Origin: Pseudomonas izuensis
GTDB taxonomy: Bacteria; Pseudomonadota; Gammaproteobacteria; Pseudomonadales; Pseudomonadaceae
DNA length: 64,000 bases
Assembly (NCBI RefSeq): GCF_009861505.1
Contig: NZ_WTFT01000040.1
Coordinates: 211,176 to 275,175, forward strand
Direction of reading: 5' to 3'
In this document: in pieces, positions 33,811 through 41,413 of the stretch
Layout of the letters: the number at the start of each line of letters is the position of its first letter
Position numbering within the stretch: position 1 is the first letter of the stretch
Made by a program: the position numbers and the translations under genes
Notes under the pieces: generated by a model
Told to the model about the DNA's origin: nothing
Database searches by the model: none
What the model saw: the letters and a program-made list of their open reading frames with translations, nothing else

Positions 33811-34208
33811 GGGGCCGTTTAGGATTCGACGCCGGTTGCGAAACTTTAGGTGCATGCCGAGTTGGTAACAGAACTCGTAAATCCACTGTTGCAACTTCTT
33901 ATAGTTGCCAATGACGAAAACTACGGCCAGGAATTCGCTATCGCTGCGTAAGCAGCCTTAGATCCTGAGCTTCTGGTACCTTCGGGTCCAGCAATCATTA
34001 GGGGATGTCTGTAAACCCGAAATGATTGTCATATAGAACAGAATCGCCGTGCAGTACGTTGTGGACGAAGCGGCTAAAACTTACACAACTCGCCCAAAGC
34101 ACCCTGCCCGTCGGGTCGCTGAGGGTTAACTTAATAGACACGGCTACGCATGTAGTACCGACAGCGGAGTACTGGCGGACGGGGGTTCAAATCCCCCCGG
34201 CTCCACCA
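33811..34208 (+). ncRNA. ssrA: Transfer-messenger RNA (tmRNA)
   Basis: The 398-base RNA has a 7-bp acceptor stem (GGGGCCG with CGGCTCC, one G-U), an encoded CCA end, and a T-arm with GGTTCAAATCC. The tag frame is at 33907-33951 and encodes ANDENYGQEFAIAA followed by TAA. Pseudoknot-like segments follow the tag. It rescues stalled ribosomes together with SmpB (gene at 24036). The tag ends in AIAA where the widespread ending is ALAA. The 3' end is a common integrase target, and an integrase remnant lies just downstream. Confidence 0.96.
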
Positions 34209-34254
34209 AATACCCGTTTCCACATGTTCCGACATGACTGGAAGCATCCCAAGA

Positions 34255-34278
34255 AGCCCGCCCCGTGCGGGCTTTCTT
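34255..34278 (+). terminator. Intrinsic terminator after ssrA
   Basis: AGCCCGC, a 5-base loop and GCGGGCT form a 7-bp stem followed by TTCTTGTTT, 46 bases after the tmRNA CCA end. Confidence 0.8.
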
Positions 34279-34374
34279 GTTTCTGAATGCTCCCGAACAT
34301 ATCCGCATATCGTTGCCGACCGTGCATCCCTCCATGCATCCTCGCTGAAAAAGTAAACCGAAGGGATACACGAG

Positions 34375-34626
34375 GTGAAGCGCAACCAGATCAAACACCG
34401 CCCGCTAGCCGCTTTTTTGCTCACCAGTCTTGAGCTGGACGGTGATGGTCTGTTCTTTCGCATGAAACCGGACGGCTTGATGTCATGGCAATTGCGCAAC
34501 AAAAAAGCCGACGGCAAATGCTCCAGGGTGGGGCTTGGCGGCTATCCACACAGTGCACAGCGCTTCATCAGGCCATGTAACAAGTTCGTTCAAGCGGTTT
34601 TGGCGAGATGTTCAAACTGGCACTGA
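34375..34626 (+). pseudogene. Relic of a P4-type tyrosine integrase arm-binding domain (DUF4102-like)
   Basis: About 83 codons stay open from a GTG. The middle part, with DGDGLFFRMKPDGLMSWQL and VGLGGYPHSAQ, matches the pattern of the N-terminal arm-DNA-binding domain of P4/CP4-57-type integrases (DGDGLYLxVKPxGxKxW...LGxYP). The beginning of the domain and the entire catalytic domain are missing; the 3' part overlaps the MerR gene. Its position 170 bases after ssrA, the usual attachment site for such integrases, supports a decayed integrated element. Resemblance is from pattern recognition only. Confidence 0.6.
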
Positions 34627-34973
34627 TACTGGGCGTCCTTGAGGCTGGCTTCAAAATCCGCCAGCCCCGCATAGACCTTCTGCAACCCTTGAATCCGGGT
34701 CATCAGCTCCAGTTTTTTGTCGGCGATCGCCTTGTTCGCCAAATCCCAGGGCAGCTCCTGGCCCCGGTGATCCTGGAGGATCGCCTGCATCTCCTTAAGT
34801 TTGAAGCCCAATTTCTGAGCGCATTTGATGAAGGTCAGCAGTTCAACGCTTTGCTGGCTGTAAACGCGATACTTGCCTTCACGCTGGGGCGCTGGCAGCA
34901 AGCCAATGTCTTCATAGTGGCGGATGGTTTTAACTGTCGTACCCGACAACTGGGCTGCTTTGCCGATATACAT
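34590..34973 (-). CDS. MerR-family transcriptional regulator
   Basis: The 127-residue regulator starts MYIGKAAQLSGTTVKTIRHYEDIGLLP and has the MerR winged helix-turn-helix (about 1-70, including REGKYRVYS). A coiled-coil dimerisation helix follows and a short C-terminus without an evident metal-binding cysteine cluster (a single Cys near the end). It lies 161 bases downstream of the oxidoreductase gene on the same strand. A promoter with a 20-bp spacer and internal dyad upstream suggests autoregulation. The effector is unknown. Confidence 0.9.
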   Translation of the reverse strand: MYIGKAAQLSGTTVKTIRHYEDIGLLPAPQREGKYRVYSQQSVELLTFIKCAQKLGFKLKEMQAILQDHRGQELPWDLANKAIADKKLELMTRIQGLQKVYAGLADFEASLKDAQYQCQFEHLAKTA

Positions 34974-35003
34974 GAAAAGTCCTTTTTTCGCACAAGAACG
35001 GGA

Positions 35004-35021
35004 GGCGCGCACTGGCGCGCC
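35004..35021 (-). repeat. Hairpin in the merR leader
   Basis: GGCGCGC, loop ACTG (CAGT on the minus strand) and GCGCGCC form a perfect 7-bp stem in the probable 5' untranslated region of the MerR gene. No T-run follows on the minus strand. Confidence 0.45.
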
Positions 35022-35034
35022 GCATCTTTGCATA

Positions 35035-35066
35035 GGTATACGGAGTCGGGAACCCGAGGGTGTCAA
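35035..35066 (-). promoter_or_regulatory. MerR-type promoter with 20-bp spacer and central dyad
   Basis: On the minus strand TTGACA is followed after 20 bases by TATACC. The spacer contains TCGGG-TT-CCCGA, a perfect dyad. Over-long spacers with a dyad are the hallmark of MerR-regulated promoters, so this is probably the promoter of the MerR gene itself, 62 bases before its start. Confidence 0.65.
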
Positions 35067-35134
35067 ATGGCAGAGCACTGGCAAGGATGAAGCTGGCATC
35101 GCCTGTTGCAAGGCGATGCTGCATACCGTGTGTA

Positions 35135-35713
35135 TCAGTGGCTGGCGATATCCTGGGCTTGCTTGAGCCAGGCTTCCCGCTGGTTGGGTCTGGAACCGAT
35201 TAGCGGTCCAAACGTCAGGGTCTTCAACGGTTTGATGCCACAGAACTCCAGCGTGGTCTTGCGCATTTGGTGCAACCCAGGCATGCGATAGACCCATTTG
35301 AAGTACCACGGTGGAGTATCCATGGTAACCAGCAGGTGAGCCGTGCGCCCCTTTAAAAGCTTGTCGGGAAAGGCTTTACCTTCGCGGTACTTGAAGGCAA
35401 AACCGGGCAGGAATATCCGGTCGAAAAAGCCTTTCATCAAGGCCGGAATGCCCCCCCACCAAATCGGATAGACAAATACCAGGTGCTCAGCCCAAGTGAT
35501 ATCGGCCTGGGCCTTGAGCAGATCGGGTTCCAGTCGCTGAATCTGATTGTAGCCATCGTGCAGCACCGGATCGAAGCTCAGTGCATCCAGTCGCAACAGA
35601 CGCACATCATGCCCGGCAGTTCTTGCTGCCTTGACGTACCTCTCGGTCAACGCACCACAGAAACTGTCGATTGAGGGGTGACCCAGAATCACCAGTACTC
35701 GCTTGCTCATCAT
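35135..35713 (-). CDS. NAD(P)H:quinone oxidoreductase-like flavodoxin-fold protein (KefF/NQO family)
   Basis: The 192-residue protein has a flavodoxin-like fold with the N-terminal ILGHPSIDSFCGALTE motif, the FMN/FAD-proximal YPIWWGGIPALMKGFFDRIF segment, and a TMDTPPWYFK active-site loop typical of NAD(P)H dehydrogenase (quinone) proteins. Members reduce quinones by two electrons or regulate Kef channels; which applies is not visible. It starts MMSKRVLVI (second Met also possible). It precedes the MerR gene on the same strand and may share its regulation. Confidence 0.88.
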   Translation of the reverse strand: MMSKRVLVILGHPSIDSFCGALTERYVKAARTAGHDVRLLRLDALSFDPVLHDGYNQIQRLEPDLLKAQADITWAEHLVFVYPIWWGGIPALMKGFFDRIFLPGFAFKYREGKAFPDKLLKGRTAHLLVTMDTPPWYFKWVYRMPGLHQMRKTTLEFCGIKPLKTLTFGPLIGSRPNQREAWLKQAQDIASH

Positions 35714-35864
35714 CAGTACATCCTGAATGGGGAGCTTTGAGCATAGGGTGTGCCCGTAACGGGAGAGTCAATGTCGAAAACGATTTACGGTGGGGTCGTC
35801 ACTGGGTCGTTCGGGTGTGTGGTGAAGTTGAGTCAGGCGTGAGCATGGGCTCGCAATACAAAAA

Positions 35865-37064
35865 CTATCCAAAACTCAGAATGAATGGCGCCGCCGCTTG
35901 CTCGATGGCGCTGATGACATGCGGCGCCTGCTCACGATGCTGGGGATAACGTCCAATCACCACTTCAACAGCCGCCAGCAGATTCTGAATGCGTTCCCTT
36001 GGCCGCTCGATCTCGCAAGTCCGTGCAAACTCCAGCACCCCTTGTCGTGAGGCGAACATGGATTTATTGCCCGCCAGATCCAGCGCCAACACATCGTCCG
36101 GTATATAGACGGTGGTATTGACGATGTCATAAGCCGGCGCCAGTCGCGCATCGCGTTGCGTCGGCTGCGAGTAGAGCAATCCAAAGTTCTTCAAGTGAGC
36201 GTCGCCATTTCCGACAATGCAGCTCAAGGCGACACTGTCGAACAGTTGCTCAAGGGAAGTACGCAAATGTTCCGCTGGGCAAAACAACCGAATGGCCTTG
36301 GCGATTGCCGCGTAGCTTTTGCTGTACTTCTGATCCGCCGAAAGCCCCATCAGGGCAGCCATATCCTCGAACCCTACCGGGTTCATCTGATCGTCCCGAT
36401 CGAATCGGCGCATGACAAACAGCTTCGTATTATCAGACAGGTAAAACTCCGGCACAGGTATGCCGGCGTCCCTGGCAATGGACATGCAAATGAACTCGTT
36501 GATCGCCAGTCCCGGGAACTCGTCACGACCGCTCTTGACGATCAAATCCGATGTTCTGGAAGTCACACGTCGCAACCCGGCATCCTGCTGTTCCGGCACC
36601 AACACCTTGGGTTGAACCCCTGAAATCCCGGCACGCAGGATGTAACGATCGAGCAGGTCGGCAAAAATATCCTCCGCACCATCCCACGTCAGAATCTCTT
36701 CGAGTTTCTCGCCTGCAAATTGTTGACTCGCCAGTAAGGCATCGACTGTCTCGGAACGTACCTGAACCCTGCCGATGGGTGAACTGCTGCCGGAAAGCGC
36801 CAGCAACAGCATGGGATCAACGTTAACGGTTTTGGCCAGGCGATTGCGTAAATGCTCCAGTACATAACCTTCTGGCAGGTTCATCTGGAAAACAGGGTGT
36901 AAATCCCGTCGACGAAATTCGTCCGGTCGTACCGGCATCGTGAGGCTGATTGCAGCAGCGGGTAATGCGTCTTCGTGATAGCGAAAAATGTAGTCCTCTG
37001 CGCCGGCAAGGACTCTGCCGCTGATTCCCTCTGGCGTATCGACTTTGAGAGAGGTCATTTTCAT
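35865..37064 (-). CDS. HipA-family serine/threonine kinase (toxin-like)
   Basis: The 399-residue protein keeps the HipA catalytic features: Ser148-GVQPK (phosphate-binding/autophosphorylation loop), Lys177 in the ATP site, catalytic Asp288 and Asn293 in GNGDAHLKNFG, and the metal-binding Asp313 in AYDIV. E. coli HipA phosphorylates glutamyl-tRNA synthetase and causes persistence; this protein is shorter (399 against 440) and its target is unknown. It overlaps the upstream HipB-like gene by four bases (ATGA). All key residues appear present, so it is probably active. Confidence 0.88.
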   Translation of the reverse strand: MKMTSLKVDTPEGISGRVLAGAEDYIFRYHEDALPAAAISLTMPVRPDEFRRRDLHPVFQMNLPEGYVLEHLRNRLAKTVNVDPMLLLALSGSSSPIGRVQVRSETVDALLASQQFAGEKLEEILTWDGAEDIFADLLDRYILRAGISGVQPKVLVPEQQDAGLRRVTSRTSDLIVKSGRDEFPGLAINEFICMSIARDAGIPVPEFYLSDNTKLFVMRRFDRDDQMNPVGFEDMAALMGLSADQKYSKSYAAIAKAIRLFCPAEHLRTSLEQLFDSVALSCIVGNGDAHLKNFGLLYSQPTQRDARLAPAYDIVNTTVYIPDDVLALDLAGNKSMFASRQGVLEFARTCEIERPRERIQNLLAAVEVVIGRYPQHREQAPHVISAIEQAAAPFILSFG

Positions 37065-37312
37065 TCGAACAAACCTCCAAGCTCTTCAAGAGTCGGCATG
37101 GCAGCCGGAACAACCGCGCACTCAGAATCCAGAGCGCCCAGGACTCGGGCATAAGCAACCATGGCGACAGAAAGAGTGCCCTTTTCTACCGCAATGACTT
37201 TCTGTCGAGTCAAACCGGCAAGCTCGGCAAGCTGTGCTTGCGTCAGGCCTCGATTTATCCTCTTTTCACGAATCTGTTGACCCAGGCGGGAAACGATCAG
37301 CGAATAATCCAT
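37061..37312 (-). CDS. HipB-like XRE-family antitoxin/repressor
   Basis: The 83-residue protein is a single helix-turn-helix domain (QQIREKRINRGLTQAQLAEL then TRQKVIAVEKG) with a short C-terminal tail. It directly precedes and overlaps the HipA-like gene, the usual antitoxin-toxin order. The upstream region has an 11-bp direct repeat and a palindrome around the probable promoter, as expected for an autorepressor. Confidence 0.88.
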   Translation of the reverse strand: MDYSLIVSRLGQQIREKRINRGLTQAQLAELAGLTRQKVIAVEKGTLSVAMVAYARVLGALDSECAVVPAAMPTLEELGGLFE

Positions 37313-37322
37313 GTCCAGTTAC

Positions 37323-37375
37323 CGTAACATTTACCCTTAAAGGTAAAGTATACGTAACATTTAAGCTATTGTGCA
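37323..37375 (-). promoter_or_regulatory. hipBA promoter with operator repeats
   Basis: On the minus strand TGCACA, 17 bases and TATACT form a sigma-70-type promoter (37347-37375). CGTAACATTTA occurs as an exact direct repeat at 37323-37333 and 37353-37363, 30 bp apart, or about three helical turns. Between them TTTACC and GGTAAA (37330-37347) form an inverted repeat touching the -10 box. Binding by the HipB-like protein is inferred. Confidence 0.6.
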
Positions 37376-37499
37376 TACCTGCTTTCAGGGCACGCCCGAT
37401 TCACTGGATTTGTCGCCAGGCAAGCCCTTCCAGTCAGGATGCAAAGCCCTTCTACACTCAATCGGCAACCACCTAAAACAACCGCCGAAATGAGCCCCC

Positions 37500-38906
37500 A
37501 TGACCACCCTCAAAGACGATTTCAAACAAGGTAAGGACGCGCGCAAGAAGTGCCCGCGCAGCGCTCAGGCTTCGCTGGGAAAAGCCAATCGCGATCCGAT
37601 TCCGTTGATCAAGGCGTCGAGTCAGGGGCGGGTCAAGTCGCTGGTCGAGTTGCGTTACGGGCGCATGCTCGTGTCGCCGTTTACCTTTTACCGGGGCAAT
37701 GCCTTGCTGCACGCGCACGACCTGGCGGGAACACCGGACATGGGGCTGGTGTCGCCGATCTGCGGCGACTGTCACCTGATGAATTTTGGTGGCTTTGCCA
37801 CACCCGAACGCAATCTGCTGTTCAGCGTCAACGACTTTGACGAAGCCCATCCCGGACCTTGGGAGTGGGATTTGAAACGCCTGGTCGCGAGTTTTCTGGT
37901 GGCCGCCCGCGACCTGCGTCACGGCGGTTCGGTTGAAGAAGCGATCTGTCATGAAGTGGTGAGGGCCTATCAGAAAACCCTGCTTGAGTGCGCCGAACAG
38001 AGCGCGCTGGAAACCTGGTACGAATCCATCAGCTATGACGATCTGCTGCAGCAGGCAAACAAAAGCACGCTGGAGCATGTGCAGCGCGCCATCGAAAAAG
38101 CCGAGCGGCGCACCCACGCCGAACTGTTGCCGAAAATAAGTGAGCGCGACGCCAAAGGTCGCCTGATCATTCGCGATGACCTGCCGGAAATCTTCCACCT
38201 GCATAACAGCACCACGCTGCTCGATGCCGACGATGACTGGCTGCGGTTGTCCGACTGGCGACCGCTGTTCGACACGCTCATGCGCGATTATCGCGTCACA
38301 CTGCAAGCCGACCGCCGCGAACTGTTGTCACGCTTCGAGGTTCAGGACATGGCATTCAAAGTGGTGGGCGTCGGCAGTGTCGGTACCCGCTGCCTCGTGG
38401 CTTTGCTGACCGATGGGCAGAACTTCCCGTTGTTCCTGCAATTCAAGGAAGCACGTCCCTCGGTGTTGGCCCGCTACGTTAAACGCAAGTCACGGGTACG
38501 GCATGAAGGCCAGCGCGTCGTCGATGGCCAGCGGCTCATGCAATCGGCCAGTGATTTGTTCCTCGGCTGGACCACCGGCCCCAGCGGGCGTCATTTTTAT
38601 GTTCGGCAATTGCGCGACATGAAAATCTCGGCCGAACTGGAAACCTTCGATGGCGAAAGCTTTGCCGCCTACGGGCGGCTTTGCGGGCGGGCATTGGGCC
38701 GCGCGCATGCCAAGTCATCGGGACACGCCGCGGTGATCAGCGGCTACATCGGCAAAGGCGACGCACTGGCCGATGCACTCTACACGTATGCCCAGGGCTA
38801 TACCGAGCAAAACGAACGCGACTTCGAACGCTTCCAGCAAGCCTGCCGCAAGGGGACGTTACGCGCACGTTCAGACGCCGATTTTGCGGCGGATCATTTG
38901 CCCTGA
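37500..38906 (+). CDS. DUF2252 family protein
   Basis: The 468-residue protein has the DUF2252 landmarks SPFTFYRGNALLHAHDL, CGDCHLMNFGGFATPE, FSVNDFDEAHPGPWEWDLKRL and KSSGHAAVISGYIGKGD. The HxxNFG and NDFDE pattern recalls aminoglycoside-phosphotransferase/protein-kinase-like folds, but no reaction is known to me. It starts MTTLKDDFKQG at an ATG preceded by weak purines, and is followed by a strong terminator. It is divergent from hipB. Confidence 0.88.
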   Translation: MTTLKDDFKQGKDARKKCPRSAQASLGKANRDPIPLIKASSQGRVKSLVELRYGRMLVSPFTFYRGNALLHAHDLAGTPDMGLVSPICGDCHLMNFGGFATPERNLLFSVNDFDEAHPGPWEWDLKRLVASFLVAARDLRHGGSVEEAICHEVVRAYQKTLLECAEQSALETWYESISYDDLLQQANKSTLEHVQRAIEKAERRTHAELLPKISERDAKGRLIIRDDLPEIFHLHNSTTLLDADDDWLRLSDWRPLFDTLMRDYRVTLQADRRELLSRFEVQDMAFKVVGVGSVGTRCLVALLTDGQNFPLFLQFKEARPSVLARYVKRKSRVRHEGQRVVDGQRLMQSASDLFLGWTTGPSGRHFYVRQLRDMKISAELETFDGESFAAYGRLCGRALGRAHAKSSGHAAVISGYIGKGDALADALYTYAQGYTEQNERDFERFQQACRKGTLRARSDADFAADHLP

Positions 38907-39022
38907 GCCTGGCTCACAGGCAGCGGTAGCGCTGCACATCGGCCGGCATATGAACTTTTCTTCATCCCGCCTTAATGCCACACCCTGTACATTTCCATCG
39001 CTCATTCAAGAAACTACGGTTT

Positions 39023-39048
39023 GCCCGCCCTCCCGCGGGCTTTTTTTT
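39023..39048 (+). terminator. Intrinsic terminator after the DUF2252 gene
   Basis: GCCCGC, a 6-base loop and GCGGGC form a 6-bp stem followed by eight T residues, 117 bases after the stop. Confidence 0.85.
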
Positions 39049-39105
39049 GCCTGTAGATTGCTCGTCACTCTCTCCACCGATAGGGCATAGCGCCCGGAGC
39101 GCCAG

Positions 39106-39693
39106 ATGACGATCCTCACCCTGCCCTGCAAACGCCTGACGCTGGCGATCCTGAGCCCCAGCCAGGCCGTGCTGGAAAGCGATTTCTATCGACGCAACCA
39201 GGCACATCTCGCACCGTGGTCGCCGGTTCGGCCGGACGACTACTACAGCCCGGAAAAAATCCGTTCGCGCCTGGCGCAGCAGGAAATGGCCTTCGACGAA
39301 GGGTACGCGGTGCATTTTGCGGTGCTGGATCGCGAGAGCGAGCAGATGATCGGCGCCTGCAATTTCAGCGGTATCGTTCGCGGGGCCTTTCAGGCGTGCT
39401 ATCTCGGCTACCACATTTGCCAATCCCGCCAGGGCCAGGGCCTGATGCAGGAAGCGCTCGAGGCGGGCATCGGTTATATGTTCGAAACCATGAACCTGCA
39501 CCGGATCATGGCCAACTACATCCCCGGTAACGAACGCAGCGCGCGGTTGCTGGAGCGCCTGGGTTTCGAGCGCGAGGGGTATGCCAAGGCGTACCTGAAT
39601 ATTGCCGGGCGCTGGCAGGATCATGTGCTGACGGCGCTGGTCAGCAAGGTTTACGAAAACCCGGACGAGCTCTGGTCGCGACAGCTTTCGTAA
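39106..39693 (+). CDS. RimJ-like GNAT N-acetyltransferase
   Basis: The 195-residue GNAT-fold protein has the acetyl-CoA loop SRQGQGLMQEALEAGI and the C-terminal NLHRIMANYIPGNERSARLLERLGFEREG typical of RimJ/RimL ribosomal-protein N-acetyltransferases. RimJ acetylates ribosomal protein S5, but many relatives act on other substrates. The start MTILTLPCKRLTL follows a terminator, so it is an independent unit preceding the ArnT-like gene. Confidence 0.88.
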   Translation: MTILTLPCKRLTLAILSPSQAVLESDFYRRNQAHLAPWSPVRPDDYYSPEKIRSRLAQQEMAFDEGYAVHFAVLDRESEQMIGACNFSGIVRGAFQACYLGYHICQSRQGQGLMQEALEAGIGYMFETMNLHRIMANYIPGNERSARLLERLGFEREGYAKAYLNIAGRWQDHVLTALVSKVYENPDELWSRQLS

Positions 39694-39775
39694 GTTTCAC
39701 TCGCCGTTCACGATTCGTTAAGTTATCGCCTCGTATGCTGGGCTTTCCCGGTCCTCCTTTGGTCACCAGAAGCCC

Positions 39776-41215
39776 ATGTCGCGCCCCGCCACTTCGCTCT
39801 TGCTGCTTGCCGCGATGCTGTTTTTCTTTGCCTTGGGCAATCACCAGTTACAAGGTTCCACCGAACCCCGGGTCGCCGGGATCGCCATGGAAATGCACCT
39901 GGAAAACGATTGGGTGACGCCCCGCCTGTTCAGCGAACCGTTTCTGGAAAAACCGCCCCTGAGCCTGTGGCTCGATGCCGCCGCGATCCGTGAATTGGGC
40001 GGCACACCCTGGGCCGTGCGCCTGACATCGGCGTTTGCCGGGCTGTTCAGCGTGATGCTGCTGTACGGGATGCTGCGCCGCTATGACCGGCCCGTCACCG
40101 TTGCATGGACCGCCGCCATTTTGCTGGCGACCATGGCCAGTTACTGGAGCAACGTGCGCGGTGTCGGCGAGGATGCGCTGCTCGCCCTCGGCGTGAGCAT
40201 GGCCCTGTTGGCGTTTTTTGCCGGGCAACGGCAGGCGGGCGTCGGCAACGGTTTGCTGTTTGCCTCGGGCATCGCGGTCGCCACGTTGAGCAAAGGCGTA
40301 CTGGGCCTGGCCATGCCGGGGGTGGTGATCTTCGCGTACCTGCTGGCCGAGACGTTGATGGACAGACGCGTGAAGCCGGCGGACTGGTTACGGCCAGGGC
40401 TACTGACGCTGCTGGGGCTAGTGCCTCTGATGATCTGGCTCGCCGTGTTGTATGGGCGCGACGGCATCCAGGCGGTGACCGATGTGTTGCTGACCAACAG
40501 TGTCGGTCGGTTCAGCGGTGCCTTCGTCGAGGCCGGGCATTACGAACCGTTCTACTACTACCTGGCCAAACTGCCGCAAGCATTTCTGCCCTGGAACATT
40601 CTGGTGTACCTGGGGCTGTGGCACTTTCGCAAAAGCCTGGTGGCCAACCGTTACTTGCTGTTCTTCACCCTGTGGGTACTGGCGCAGTTTGTGATGCTGA
40701 CGTTGGCGTCGAGCAAACGCACGGTGTACCTGATGTCGATGACACCCGCCGCTGCGGTCATCGCGGCCGAATACGCGAGTGTGCTGTTCGAACGCCTGAA
40801 GGCCCGGGAAGGCTCTTCGACCTGGCTGGGGCGCCTCGCCGGATACCGCCACGGCCTGGCCATCGGCACGCTGACCCTGGTCATCGGCGGCTACCTGGCC
40901 GCCGCGCAATGGGCGCTGCCCCATGCCGATCGCAAATTGTCTTTCCTGCCACTGATAGAACAAATCAAGTCGATGCAGGCCCATGGGCAACAGGTTGCGC
41001 TGTTCCAGGCCAATGAACGGGTGGGCGGCGCCAGCGTGTTCTATACCCGCAGCCTGCTCAAGGGGCTCGATACCGAGGCGCAGCTTCATGAATTTCTGAG
41101 GGCATCGCCCGATCATGTCGCGATCCTGTCCGGCAATGCTGAACCTGTCGCACCATTGAAGGTGCTCAAGACGATGAAGGTGGGGCAACAGGCTTATTAC
41201 TTCGTCGGGCAGTGA
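39776..41215 (+). CDS. ArnT/PMT-family membrane glycosyltransferase
   Basis: The 479-residue protein has about 10-11 membrane helices. The first periplasmic loop contains the catalytic-type motif GSTEPRVAGIAMEMHLENDW and FLEKPPLSLWLDA, matching ArnT/PMT enzymes (DExR/EPR and E-KPP motifs). ArnT transfers L-Ara4N from undecaprenyl phosphate to lipid A; this protein is shorter than E. coli ArnT (550) and its donor sugar is unknown. It is followed by a REPIN and meets the PAP2 phosphatase gene tail-to-tail. Confidence 0.85.
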   Translation: MSRPATSLLLLAAMLFFFALGNHQLQGSTEPRVAGIAMEMHLENDWVTPRLFSEPFLEKPPLSLWLDAAAIRELGGTPWAVRLTSAFAGLFSVMLLYGMLRRYDRPVTVAWTAAILLATMASYWSNVRGVGEDALLALGVSMALLAFFAGQRQAGVGNGLLFASGIAVATLSKGVLGLAMPGVVIFAYLLAETLMDRRVKPADWLRPGLLTLLGLVPLMIWLAVLYGRDGIQAVTDVLLTNSVGRFSGAFVEAGHYEPFYYYLAKLPQAFLPWNILVYLGLWHFRKSLVANRYLLFFTLWVLAQFVMLTLASSKRTVYLMSMTPAAAVIAAEYASVLFERLKAREGSSTWLGRLAGYRHGLAIGTLTLVIGGYLAAAQWALPHADRKLSFLPLIEQIKSMQAHGQQVALFQANERVGGASVFYTRSLLKGLDTEAQLHEFLRASPDHVAILSGNAEPVAPLKVLKTMKVGQQAYYFVGQ

Positions 41216-41252
41216 GTCGCAGGAGTCAGCCTGAACGACCGCGTTATCGTTC

Positions 41253-41343
41253 TTCGCGAGCAGGCTCGCTCCCACAGGAACATCGTCATTCACAGGTTTC
41301 GTGAACGACATCAACCCATTGTGGGAGCGAGCCTGCTCGCGAA
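41253..41343. repeat. REPIN (two inverted REP units, 91 bp)
   Basis: The arm TTCGCGAGCAGGCTCGCTCC is followed by cacagg, and its inverse copy starts with tgtgggagcgagc and ends cgcgaa. It lies between convergent genes. Confidence 0.9.
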
Positions 41344-41361
41344 AGCGATGTCCCAGACAAC

Positions 41362-41395
41362 AAAAAACCCGCCCCCTTACTCAGGAGACGGGTTT
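41362..41395 (-). terminator. Intrinsic terminator after the PAP2 phosphatase gene
   Basis: On the minus strand AAACCCG pairs with CGGGTTT around a 17-base loop and is followed by TTTTTTG, 18 bases after the stop. Confidence 0.75.
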
Positions 41396-41413
41396 CGCCA
41401 CGCAACAGAAATT

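Noticed and set aside
34209-37500. A second attachment repeat (copy of the tmRNA 3' end) marking the island's other boundary
   Set aside because: I searched by eye for the GGTTCAAATCCCCCCGG core and found only the ssrA copy, so the island end cannot be placed.
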